DNA of 17,648 nt, from assembly GCA_007122815.1 (NCBI GenBank), contig SKSV01000287.1, positions 1-17,648 of the forward strand, given 5' to 3'. The translations under genes and the position numbers were made by a program. Source of the stretch: Trueperaceae bacterium (GTDB lineage Bacteria > Deinococcota > Deinococci > Deinococcales > Trueperaceae). The notes below the pieces were generated by a model, which was not told where the DNA came from, did no database searches, and saw only the letters and a program-made list of their open reading frames with translations. Positions 1 through 7,461 of the stretch are shown here, piece after piece; position 1 is the first letter of the stretch; every line of letters starts with the position of its first letter.

Positions 1-827
1 GCCTCGGGGTGGACCGCGAGACCCGTGTTGGCGGCCAGCGTCCACGGCGTCGTGGTCCAGGCGACGTACGCGACGGGCCGCGTCTCGTCGGTCGCGATCA
101 GGCCGCGCCGCGCGAGATCGGCGACGTCGGCCGGGAAGGCGGGGTAGACGCTCGGGTCGGGCACGTTCTCCTGGTACCCCTGCGAGACCTCGTGTGACGC
201 CAAGGTGGTGTTCGACGATGGCGAGTGCCAGGTGGTGCGGTAGTCCTCCTCGAGCAGGCCCCGCTCCCACAGCGACTTCATCACCCACCAGCACGACTCG
301 ATGTAGCCGTTGTGGTACGTGACGTACGCGCTCTCGAGGTCGACCCAGAAGGCGATGCGCTCCGTGAGGTCGTTCCAGTCCTGGATGTAGGCGAAGACGG
401 TGTCGCGGCAGCGACGGTTGAACGCCGCTATGCCGTAGTCCTCGATCTGCTGCTTGTTGGTGAAACCGAGCTCCTTCTCGACCGCGATCTCGACGGGCAG
501 ACCGTGGGTGTCCCAACCGCCCTTGCGCGTCACGCGGTGGCCCTGCATGGTCTTGAAGCGCGGGAACACGTCCTTGAATGCACGGCTCAGTACGTGATGA
601 ACGCCGGGGCGACCGTTGGCGGTGGGTGGTCCTTCGTAGAACACCCAGCGGCCGCGCGGGGCGGGGCGCTCGAGCGAGCGTGCGAAGACGCGTTCGCTGC
701 GCCAGATCTCCCGGACACGGCGTTCGAGCGACGGCGCGTCCAAGGTGCTGTTCACGCCCGAGAAGAGGCTGGGTCGCTCGGCCGTGTCCGGTTCCGATGC
801 GAGGCCTGGCTGCGAGTTGTCGTCCAC
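1..827 (-). CDS. ileS: Isoleucine--tRNA ligase, N-terminal part (runs off the window)
   Basis: Class I aminoacyl-tRNA synthetase that charges tRNA-Ile in the cytoplasm. Only the first 275 codons of a roughly 1,050-residue protein are present. The HIGH-type signature lies at residues 66-79 (GPPTANGRPGVHHV), in the GxHH form common in this IleRS branch. It is followed by GWDTHGLPVE at 104-113 and by AWTTTPWTLAANTG at 256-269, the start of the CP1 editing domain. The KMSKS loop and anticodon-binding domain lie outside the window. I chose the GTG at 827 because GGAGG at 836-840 sits 8 bases upstream. A second in-frame GTG at 836 overlaps that ribosome binding site and is unlikely. The segment around residues 199-213 reads WHSPSSNTTLASHEV, where relatives usually have a CPxC zinc knuckle, so both cysteines are absent. 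Expression is probably controlled by the T-box just upstream. Identity is very secure. Confidence 0.97.
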   Translation of the reverse strand, partial: MDDNSQPGLASEPDTAERPSLFSGVNSTLDAPSLERRVREIWRSERVFARSLERPAPRGRWVFYEGPPTANGRPGVHHVLSRAFKDVFPRFKTMQGHRVTRKGGWDTHGLPVEIAVEKELGFTNKQQIEDYGIAAFNRRCRDTVFAYIQDWNDLTERIAFWVDLESAYVTYHNGYIESCWWVMKSLWERGLLEEDYRTTWHSPSSNTTLASHEVSQGYQENVPDPSVYPAFPADVADLARRGLIATDETRPVAYVAWTTTPWTLAANTGLAVHPE

Positions 828-835
828 CGCGGTCA

Positions 836-840
836 CCTCC
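836..840 (-). promoter_or_regulatory. Ribosome binding site of ileS
   Basis: GGAGG on the minus strand, 8 bases before the GTG at 827. It decides between two in-frame GTG codons, because the other one (836) lies inside it. Confidence 0.75.
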
Positions 841-866
841 AGATGCCGCGCGGGGGCTCGGACGCG

Positions 867-898
867 AAAAGCGCCCCACGCGATCGCGTTGGGGCGCT
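867..898 (-). terminator. Rho-independent terminator of the ileS T-box
   Basis: Perfect 9-bp stem AGCGCCCCA/TGGGGCGCT (898-890 with 878-870 on the minus strand). The enclosed CGCGATCGCG is itself palindromic, and TTTT follows at 870-867. The 5' arm overlaps the sequence that pairs with the T-box core, as a transcriptional attenuator requires. The T run is short, but high-GC attenuators often have this. Confidence 0.88.
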
Positions 899-1149
899 GT
901 GAGCGCGGTACCACCCAACTTCGGCGTCCCGTCACCGGGAGCGCCCTCGCGCGTGGCCGCTCGCCCGAGGCGGGCGATCACGCCGACGCTGTTTCGCGCG
1001 TCACGCGGCACCGTCTACTGCGGAGCGGATGCCGAGGCATCGTCCGGTTCGGGGCGCGGCTCGGAGAGGATCTTCGGCGCGCGGAATCCCGCCGGGCTCG
1101 CACCATCCCCGGCTCGCTGCTGGTCTATCGCACGCCTACTCGTTCTCCG
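867..1149 (-). promoter_or_regulatory. T-box riboswitch upstream of ileS
   Basis: The minus strand carries the hallmark T-box core AAGTTGGGTGGTACCGCG at 921-904. Stem I is also recognisable. Its base pairs CGGAGA (1149-1144) with TCTCCG (1067-1062), and an upper helix pairs GGCGTGCG with CGCGCGCC. The terminal region has AGCGAG, then CCGGG/CCCGG enclosing a GGTG-containing loop, as in typical stem I heads. An AGTA element faces GAA in the internal loop, and the likely specifier codon ATC (1071-1069) lies next to the stem base, fitting isoleucine. In this family, uncharged tRNA binds the specifier with its anticodon and the TGGN bulge with its CCA end. That stabilises the antiterminator and lets ileS be transcribed. 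Here GTTGGG (919-914) can pair with CCCAAC (893-888), which is part of the terminator stem, so the two structures exclude each other. The exact 5' end is not known and I see no convincing promoter for it. Confidence 0.93.
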
Positions 1150-1201
1150 TCGCTAGCGGACCACGACCCGCCTTCCGGTCGGGTCCGACACGTGAGCCCG
1201 C

Positions 1202-1230
1202 TTGACAGGGGGCGGGCCCGGCCGTGTAGA
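1202..1230 (+). promoter_or_regulatory. Housekeeping sigma-type promoter for rho
   Basis: A perfect -35 TTGACA at 1202-1207 is followed after 17 bases by TGTAGA at 1225-1230. An alternative -10 is TAGACT at 1227-1232 with a 19-base spacer. The site lies about 230 bases before the rho start and points away from ileS. Confidence 0.65.
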
Positions 1231-1236
1231 CTCAAC

Positions 1237-1458
1237 GGTAGCAGTCGGCCTTCTGGAGCGTCAAGACGCCACTGCACCTCCTCGCACAACCTGTCCGAAC
1301 CCGCCGAGCGGGGATTTCGCGGGCACGGTCAGGTAGATGGGTTCGCGGCACACGCGTTCCCGTACCGGGCATCACCTGCGTCCAAGACGCTCCGATCCAA
1401 ACGCTGCGACACGCTGGGACTCCGTCCTTCAGCAAGTCGCGAGCGCACGAGGAGCCCC
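1237..1458 (+). other. Long 5' leader of rho
   Basis: About 220 bases lie between the predicted transcription start and the rho ATG, with no convincing small ORF. The distal half (about 1365-1440) is rich in C and poor in secondary structure, the kind of RNA Rho itself binds. A weak CCCGC/GCGGG pairing is possible around 1305-1325. Rho genes in other bacteria are autoregulated through their leaders, so a regulatory role is plausible but not shown here. Confidence 0.35.
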
Positions 1459-3252
1459 ATGAGCCCAAGAGCCAAGAAGACGAGCGACGAGGCGGTCGCC
1501 GACAGCGACGCCGAAGTCGCGACCAAGCCACGCCGCGGTCGCAAGGCTGCTGCGAGCCGCAGCGAAGCGGCGGGCGAAGACGCGCCCAAGAAGGTGCGCG
1601 AGAAGGCGAGCGTGCGCGATGAAGCGAGCGTGCGCGATGAAGCGAGCGTGCGCGAGAAGGCCGCGGCAGCGGTCGGAGAAGACGGCGCGGGCGCCACGGG
1701 CAGCGCTACCGGGAGCGACGGAGGCGCGGCCTCCGAGTCCGCCACGGCGAGCGAGCCCGAAGTCAAGCCGAAGCGCCGCGGCCGGCCGCCAGGGAGCAAG
1801 AACAAGCGCAAGAGCGACGCCGAGGCCGAGGCGTCCGGCGAGCAGGACACCGAAGCCTCCGAGGCGGAGCCTGCGGGCGATCGACCCGCTGAGCAGGGGC
1901 GTGAAGACGTTCCCGATGAGGAGCCTCGCGAACAGGATGCCCGCTCCCAGGGCGGCCGCGGGCAGCGCTCCAGGCGCAACCGGGGTGGCCAGCGCAAGGG
2001 CGGCCTGAACTTCCGCGACCTCCAAGGCAAGATCGTGCCCGAGCTGCACTTGCTCGCGAAGGAGGTCGGGCTCGAAGCGTACCGCGAGATGGAGCAGGAC
2101 GAGCTGGTCGTGGCGGTGCTCGAGCGCTCGACGGAGGCGGAGGGCCTCCGGCTCGTGAGCGGGTACCTCGAGATCTCCTCCGACGGCTACGGCTTCCTGC
2201 AGGAGTCGCTGCTCAAGCAGACGACCCGCAGCGTGATCGTGTCGGCGGGCTTGATCAAGCAGTTCCGCCTCCGCACGGGTGACGTCATCATGGGCAAGGC
2301 GCGCCGCCCGCGCGACAACGAACGCTACGGCACGCTGATCCGAGTCGAGGCGGTGAACGGCGTCGACCCCTTCCAGGCGGCGAAGCGCCCCCGGTTCGAC
2401 GACCTCGTGCCGACCTTCCCCGACCGCCGCATCCAGCTGGAGACGGGCCAGGCCGACCTCTCGGCGCGGGTGATCGACCTCCTCGCGCCGATAGGGCGTG
2501 GCCAGCGCGGCTTGATCGTGGCGCCCCCGAAGGCCGGTAAGACGACCCTGCTCAAGGCGATCGCCAAGTCCGCGGTCACGAACGAGGCCGACATCACCGT
2601 GATCGTCCTGCTCGTCGACGAGCGACCCGAGGAGGTCACCGACTTCCGCGAGAGCGTGCAGGGTGTCGAGGTGGTGGCGAGCACCTTCGACGAGCCACCC
2701 GCCAACCACATCAGGGTCGCCGAGTTCGTGCACGAGCGCTCGCGGCGCATCGTGGAGGACGGCGGTCACGTGATGATCCTGCTCGACTCCATCACGCGTC
2801 TGGCGCGGGCGAACAACCTCGTGACCCCAGCCACGGGACGGACCCTCTCCGGTGGTCTCGACTCGAACGCGCTGCATTGGCCCAAGCGCTTCCTGGGTGC
2901 GGCGCGCAACATCCGTGGGGGCGGTTCGCTCTCCATCCTCGCGACGGCCTTGGTCGAGACCGGTTCGCGCATGGACGACGTGATCTTCGAAGAGTTCAAG
3001 GGCACGGGGAACATGGAGTTGCACCTCTCGCGCCGGCTCGAGGAGCGCCGGATCTTCCCCGCCATCGACATCCTCAAGTCGGGCACCCGCCGTGAGGACC
3101 TGCTCCTCTCGGAGGACGTGCTGGCGAAGATGTGGCTGCTCCGCAAGGTCATCAGCGACATGGACGCTGCCGAGGCCATGGAGATGCTCCTGTCTCGGCT
3201 CAACCGGACCAAGGACAACGCGGAGTTCCTCTCCACCCTCGGTCAAGGCTGA
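1459..3252 (+). CDS. rho: Transcription termination factor Rho with long N-terminal extension
   Basis: Hexameric RNA-dependent ATPase/translocase that terminates transcription. The product is 597 residues, against about 420 for a minimal Rho. Residues 1-180 are a low-complexity acidic/basic extension with a canonical AT-hook core KRRGRPPGSKNKRK (105-118), a weaker PRRGRK (24-29) and an RGG-like GGRGQRSRRNRGGQRKGG (165-182). The Rho_N helical domain starts near 182, and the cold-shock-like RNA-binding domain covers about 233-310 with GYGFL. The ATPase core has Walker A APPKAGKTT (355-363), DERPEEVT (387-394), LLDSITRLARA (441-451), the Q-loop region TLSGGLDSNALHWPKRF (462-478) and the R-loop EFKGTGNMELHLSRR (512-526), so all catalytic elements look intact. 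ATG 1459 is chosen because GAGGAG lies at 1449-1454; the longer frame upstream has no start support. It is probably co-transcribed with the peptidase gene behind it. Confidence 0.97.
   Translation: MSPRAKKTSDEAVADSDAEVATKPRRGRKAAASRSEAAGEDAPKKVREKASVRDEASVRDEASVREKAAAAVGEDGAGATGSATGSDGGAASESATASEPEVKPKRRGRPPGSKNKRKSDAEAEASGEQDTEASEAEPAGDRPAEQGREDVPDEEPREQDARSQGGRGQRSRRNRGGQRKGGLNFRDLQGKIVPELHLLAKEVGLEAYREMEQDELVVAVLERSTEAEGLRLVSGYLEISSDGYGFLQESLLKQTTRSVIVSAGLIKQFRLRTGDVIMGKARRPRDNERYGTLIRVEAVNGVDPFQAAKRPRFDDLVPTFPDRRIQLETGQADLSARVIDLLAPIGRGQRGLIVAPPKAGKTTLLKAIAKSAVTNEADITVIVLLVDERPEEVTDFRESVQGVEVVASTFDEPPANHIRVAEFVHERSRRIVEDGGHVMILLDSITRLARANNLVTPATGRTLSGGLDSNALHWPKRFLGAARNIRGGGSLSILATALVETGSRMDDVIFEEFKGTGNMELHLSRRLEERRIFPAIDILKSGTRREDLLLSEDVLAKMWLLRKVISDMDAAEAMEMLLSRLNRTKDNAEFLSTLGQG
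1606..1656 (+). repeat. 18-base tandem repeat inside rho
   Basis: GCGAGCGTGCGCGATGAA occurs exactly twice (1606-1623, 1624-1641), followed by a third copy that diverges after its first 14 bases. It encodes repeats of ASVRDE in the disordered extension (residues 50-66). The unit is a multiple of three, so copy-number change would keep the frame. Confidence 0.9.
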
Positions 3253-3273
3253 AGCCGGGGAGCGGCGCGCACG

Positions 3274-3837
3274 GTGGCGGTACGGCCCGCGCTGTGGTTG
3301 GCGCTCTCGCTCGCGCTCGCCGGGATCGGCGTGATCCTAGCCCAGGTGCCGCTCGCGGGGCCTGACGCCGAGGTGCGGGCCGCTCACGAGGACGAGCAGT
3401 TCGCGGTGCTGCGGCGCGCAGCCGAACTCAGCGCCCGCATCGAACCCGCGGGTGTCGGTTACGAGTGGCCGGTATGGGGCCGGATCAGCTCACGCTTCGG
3501 CTGGCGCTCGATCTCGGTCGCCGGGAACCGCTTTCACGGAGGCATCGACATCGCCGCGGACTCGGGTACGCCGGTGCGCACGGCGCGCGGTGGTGTCGTC
3601 AGCAGGGCCGGTTGGGTCGGAGCCTACGGCTACCTGGTGTCCATCGATCACGGAGGTGGCTGGGAGACGCGCTACGCGCATCTCAGCCGGATAGACGTGC
3701 GGGTCGGGCAACGCTTGGCCCAGGGTGCCGTGTTGGGTCTTGTCGGGTCGACCGGGGCCTCCACGGGACCGCACCTACACTTCGAGGTGCGTCACGAGGG
3801 TCGGGCGTTGGACCCGCTCGGGTTCCTCCCACGCTGA
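3274..3837 (+). CDS. M23 (LytM-type) peptidase-domain protein
   Basis: A 187-residue protein with a hydrophobic N-terminus (about residues 5-25) that should act as signal peptide or membrane anchor, placing the rest outside the cytoplasmic membrane. The M23 domain covers about 64-184. The zinc-site pattern is complete: FHGGID gives H88 and D92, YAHL gives H136 and GPHLHFEV gives H167 and H169. In the family these residues bind zinc and catalyse cleavage of peptidoglycan cross-links or stems. Some LytM proteins are only activators, but the intact ligands argue for an active enzyme. The substrate bond cannot be told from sequence. The start is GTG 3274 with GGGGAG at 3257-3262. The gene lies 21 bases after rho and probably shares its transcript. 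Confidence 0.88.
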   Translation: MAVRPALWLALSLALAGIGVILAQVPLAGPDAEVRAAHEDEQFAVLRRAAELSARIEPAGVGYEWPVWGRISSRFGWRSISVAGNRFHGGIDIAADSGTPVRTARGGVVSRAGWVGAYGYLVSIDHGGGWETRYAHLSRIDVRVGQRLAQGAVLGLVGSTGASTGPHLHFEVRHEGRALDPLGFLPR

Positions 3838-3902
3838 GTCGTCGCTTCGCGCCTAGTGGCGCTCGAGCGCGGCTCACAGGCCTCCGAGGGTTGCGTGTTC
3901 CC

Positions 3903-3931
3903 TGGTTCGCGGCCCGGAGCCAGCCTATAAT
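3903..3931 (+). promoter_or_regulatory. Promoter of the Rrf2-cysteine desulfurase unit
   Basis: A perfect -10 TATAAT sits at 3926-3931 in otherwise GC-rich DNA, 46 bases before the regulator's start codon. The hexamer 17 bases upstream (TGGTTC, 3903-3908) is a poor -35, which fits a promoter that needs or is modulated by a factor. The regulator encoded downstream is a candidate to bind here. Confidence 0.55.
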
Positions 3932-3977
3932 CGTCACAGGCCCGCGCACTGCGCGACCCGAGGGAGTGAGAGTTGCG

Positions 3978-4427
3978 ATGTGGATCTCGACCCGAGCGCA
4001 GTACGGTTTGCGCGCCCTCGTGGAGGTGGCGCTGGGCGGCGACCGGACGACCAGCCTGAAGACCATCTCCGAGCGCCAAGAGCTGTCACAGGCTTACTTG
4101 GAGCAGATCTTCGCGGTCCTGCGCAACGCCGGCATGGTCGAGTCCGTGCGCGGCGCACACGGCGGGTACCGCATGGCGGCGCCGCTCGACCAGGTCGACG
4201 CGCTGCAGGTCGTCGAGCTGCTCGAGGGTAGCGTGGCGCCGGTCACGTGCATCGAGGACAGCGCCACCTGCGACAAGACCGGTCAGTGCTCCACCGAACC
4301 ACTCTGGCGCGAGGTGGACCAAGCCGTCCGCGCGGTCCTGCGACGCACCACCCTCGCCGACCTCGTGCGGCGGCGCACCTTCTTGCAGCTGGAGCCGCTG
4401 CCGGCACACCTCTTCGACCGCTCGTGA
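3978..4427 (+). CDS. Rrf2/IscR-family transcriptional regulator
   Basis: A 149-residue DNA-binding protein. Residues 1-65 form the winged helix typical of Rrf2 proteins (MWISTRAQYGLRALVEVA, then YLEQIF and GGYRMA). Three cysteines in the region that carries the 2Fe-2S cluster in IscR-type members are at C91, C98 and C104 (C-x6-C-x5-C), so cluster sensing is likely. Such proteins adjust iron-sulfur assembly genes to cluster demand. ATG 3978 gives the conserved N-terminus; a GTG 12 bases upstream is in frame but has no better ribosome site. Its stop overlaps the GTG of the cysteine desulfurase by 4 bases, so the two are translationally coupled, and autoregulation is the expected mode. Whether it is an IscR or a CymR-type regulator of cysteine metabolism is not settled, though the three cysteines favour the former. 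Confidence 0.92.
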   Translation: MWISTRAQYGLRALVEVALGGDRTTSLKTISERQELSQAYLEQIFAVLRNAGMVESVRGAHGGYRMAAPLDQVDALQVVELLEGSVAPVTCIEDSATCDKTGQCSTEPLWREVDQAVRAVLRRTTLADLVRRRTFLQLEPLPAHLFDRS

Positions 4428-5590
4428 GCGAGGCGGGCGTTGCGGACCACGTCCTCATCGACCTCGACCGAGCTGCCACCACCCCCGTTCATCCACGTGT
4501 GCTCGCCGGCATGCTCCCGTACTTCACGGAGCGCTCAGGCAACGCGTCCTCGGTTCACGCCGCCGGGCGCGTCGCGCGCCGCGCGGTGGAGGAGGCGCGC
4601 GAGCGGGTCGCCGCCGCCGTGAACGCCAGGCCGCGCCAGCTGGTGTTCGCCAGCGGCGCGACCGAGGCCCTGCACCTGGCGGTGTTCGGCTCTCTGGCAG
4701 GACGTGAGCGAGCGCACGTGGTCAGCAGCACCAGCGAGCACGCCGCCGTGCGTGAAGCGCTGCGGGAGTGCGAGCGCCGCGGTCACGTCGTCACCTGGTT
4801 GTCTCCGGACGAAGAGGGCATGGTGTCGCCAGAGGCGCTCCTCTCCGCGCTCCGCGAGGACACCGCGCTCTTGGCCTTGATGCGCGTCAACAACGAGACG
4901 GGCGTCTTGCACGACCTCCTCCCGCTCCGCGAGGAGCTCGAGGCTCGCGGTGTGCGGGTCCTGGTCGACGCGGTGCAAGCCTTCGGTTACGAGGGCGTCT
5001 CCCTCGAGGAGTTGGGCGCCGACATGATCGCGCTCTCGAGCCACAAGGTGGAGGGTCCGAAGGGTTGCGGCGCGCTCGTGATGGGCGATGGCGTGACGGT
5101 AGAGCCGCAGCAACGCGGCGGTGGGCAGGAGCGTGGGTTGCGTGGGGGCACGGTGGATGTTCCCGCTGTGGTCGGTTTCGGGCTCGCGGCCGAGCGGTGC
5201 GCTGACTGGAGAGCCCGGGCAGAGCGCGTGGGGGGGTTGCGCGACCGGCTCGAACGAGCCCTGTGCCGTCTAGACGGAGCGTATGTGAACGGGGGTAACG
5301 CTCCTCGTGGGCCCAAGCACACGAACGTCCGCTTCGCAGGGGTCGACGGTGAGGTACTGCTCATCAACATCGACGCGATGGCTGTGTTGGCCAGCGCTGG
5401 TTCGGCCTGCTCCTCAGGGAGCCTGGAGCCTAGCCAGGTGCTGCTCGCCATGGGGTTGGCGGAGGCCGAGGCGCGATCCAGCGTGCGCTTCAGCCTGGGT
5501 GATCACCTGGATGAGGCCAGCGTGGACGAGGCCGCCGGGCGCATCGAGGCCGCCGTCGCGCGAAGCCGAGGCACTGTGCCAGGTCACTGA
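4424..5590 (+). CDS. Cysteine desulfurase (IscS/NifS family)
   Basis: A PLP enzyme that takes sulfur from L-cysteine as an enzyme-bound persulfide, for iron-sulfur clusters or tRNA thiolation. The product is 388 residues, normal for the family. Visible motifs are SEHAAV with H106, VNNETG at 155-160, VDAVQ with D182 and Q185 (PLP contacts), the PLP lysine K208 in SSHKVEGPKG, and the catalytic cysteine C329 in GSACSSGSLEPS. That last motif marks the group I (IscS/NifS) type with its mobile loop, not SufS. GTG 4424 is chosen: it overlaps the upstream stop as GTGA and gives the short N-terminus IDLDRAATTPV expected. No separate ribosome site is evident, consistent with coupling. No IscU, SufU or MnmA gene follows; the next gene is convergent and only 9 bases away. 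The sulfur acceptor is therefore encoded elsewhere. Confidence 0.95.
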   Translation: MSEAGVADHVLIDLDRAATTPVHPRVLAGMLPYFTERSGNASSVHAAGRVARRAVEEARERVAAAVNARPRQLVFASGATEALHLAVFGSLAGRERAHVVSSTSEHAAVREALRECERRGHVVTWLSPDEEGMVSPEALLSALREDTALLALMRVNNETGVLHDLLPLREELEARGVRVLVDAVQAFGYEGVSLEELGADMIALSSHKVEGPKGCGALVMGDGVTVEPQQRGGGQERGLRGGTVDVPAVVGFGLAAERCADWRARAERVGGLRDRLERALCRLDGAYVNGGNAPRGPKHTNVRFAGVDGEVLLINIDAMAVLASAGSACSSGSLEPSQVLLAMGLAEAEARSSVRFSLGDHLDEASVDEAAGRIEAAVARSRGTVPGH

Positions 5591-5599
5591 TGTGGTGGT

Positions 5600-6795
<1,196 letters not shown>

Positions 6796-6799
<4 letters not shown>

Positions 6800-7425
6800 G
6801 TGCTGGGAGCTTCCGGCTCCGGGCCTTCAGCGAAGCGCCCGATGGTCCTGGGCTCGACCACCGTGTCGATGAGGCCGTACGACATCGCGTCCTCGGGGCT
6901 CATGAAGTTGTCGCGCTCCATGTCGTGCCGGAGCTTCTCGCGCGGGTGTCCGGTGTGGCGCGCGTAGATGGTCTCGAGGAGGTCGCGCAGCGCCAGCACC
7001 TCGCGCGCCTGGACCTCGAGGTCGGGCGTCGCCCCACGGAACCCTGCGGTTCCCTGATGGATCATGATGCGGGAGTTCGGCAGCGCCACCCTGTGTCCTC
7101 GCTCGCCGGCCATGAGCATCACCGAACCCATGCTCATGGCGATCCCGACGCAGTTGGTGTGCACGGGAGCCGTGATGTACTGCATCGTGTCGTAGATGGC
7201 GAGCCCGGCGTAGACCTCGCCGCCGGGGCAGTTGATGAACATGTTGATGGGCTGCTCGCTCGACTGCGACTCCAGCAGCAGCAGCTGCGCCACGATGACG
7301 TTGGCCACCTCGCTGTCTATCGGCGTACCCAAGAAGATAATGCGCTCCTTGAGCAAGCGGCTGTACACGTCGTACATGCGCTCGCCACGGCCGGTCTGCT
7401 CGATGACGTAAGGGATCAACGGCAT
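6796..7425 (-). CDS. clpP: ATP-dependent Clp protease proteolytic subunit ClpP
   Basis: Serine peptidase that forms the double-ring degradation chamber used by ClpX. The product is 209 residues, standard length. The catalytic triad is intact: S98 in GIAMSMGS, H123 in MIHQ, and D172 in ERDNFMS. The oxyanion-region sequence [12 protein letters not shown] (63-74) is typical. The N-terminus [25 protein letters not shown] matches the usual propeptide plus axial loop. ATG 7425 has no clear ribosome binding site. A strong inverted repeat (7442-7459) occupies most of the 37-base space after tig, which may influence its translation or stability. It overlaps clpX by 4 bases. Confidence 0.97.
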
Positions 7426-7441
7426 GATCGCACTGTACCAG

Positions 7442-7459
7442 CGAGACCACCTGGTCTCG
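7442..7459 (-). repeat. Inverted repeat between tig and clpP
   Basis: Perfect 8-base arms CGAGACCA and TGGTCTCG around a 2-base centre, beginning 2 bases after the tig stop. No T run follows on the minus strand, so it is not a typical terminator. It may act as an intercistronic hairpin that stabilises or separates the tig and clpPX messages, or as an operator. Confidence 0.6.
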
Positions 7460-7461
7460 GC

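Noticed and set aside
745..1458. In-frame extension of rho to an upstream ATG
   Set aside because: It would run through the ileS coding region, the T-box and the rho promoter. The ATG at 1459 has a ribosome site.
1429..3246. Long minus-strand open frame opposite rho
   Set aside because: Rho motifs on the plus strand are complete. The antisense product has no recognisable domain and shows the composition of a complementary frame.
3849..3862. GCGCC-TAGT-GGCGC hairpin after the M23 peptidase gene
   Set aside because: The stem is only 5 bp and no T run follows. It may be a weak terminator, but it could be chance in this composition.
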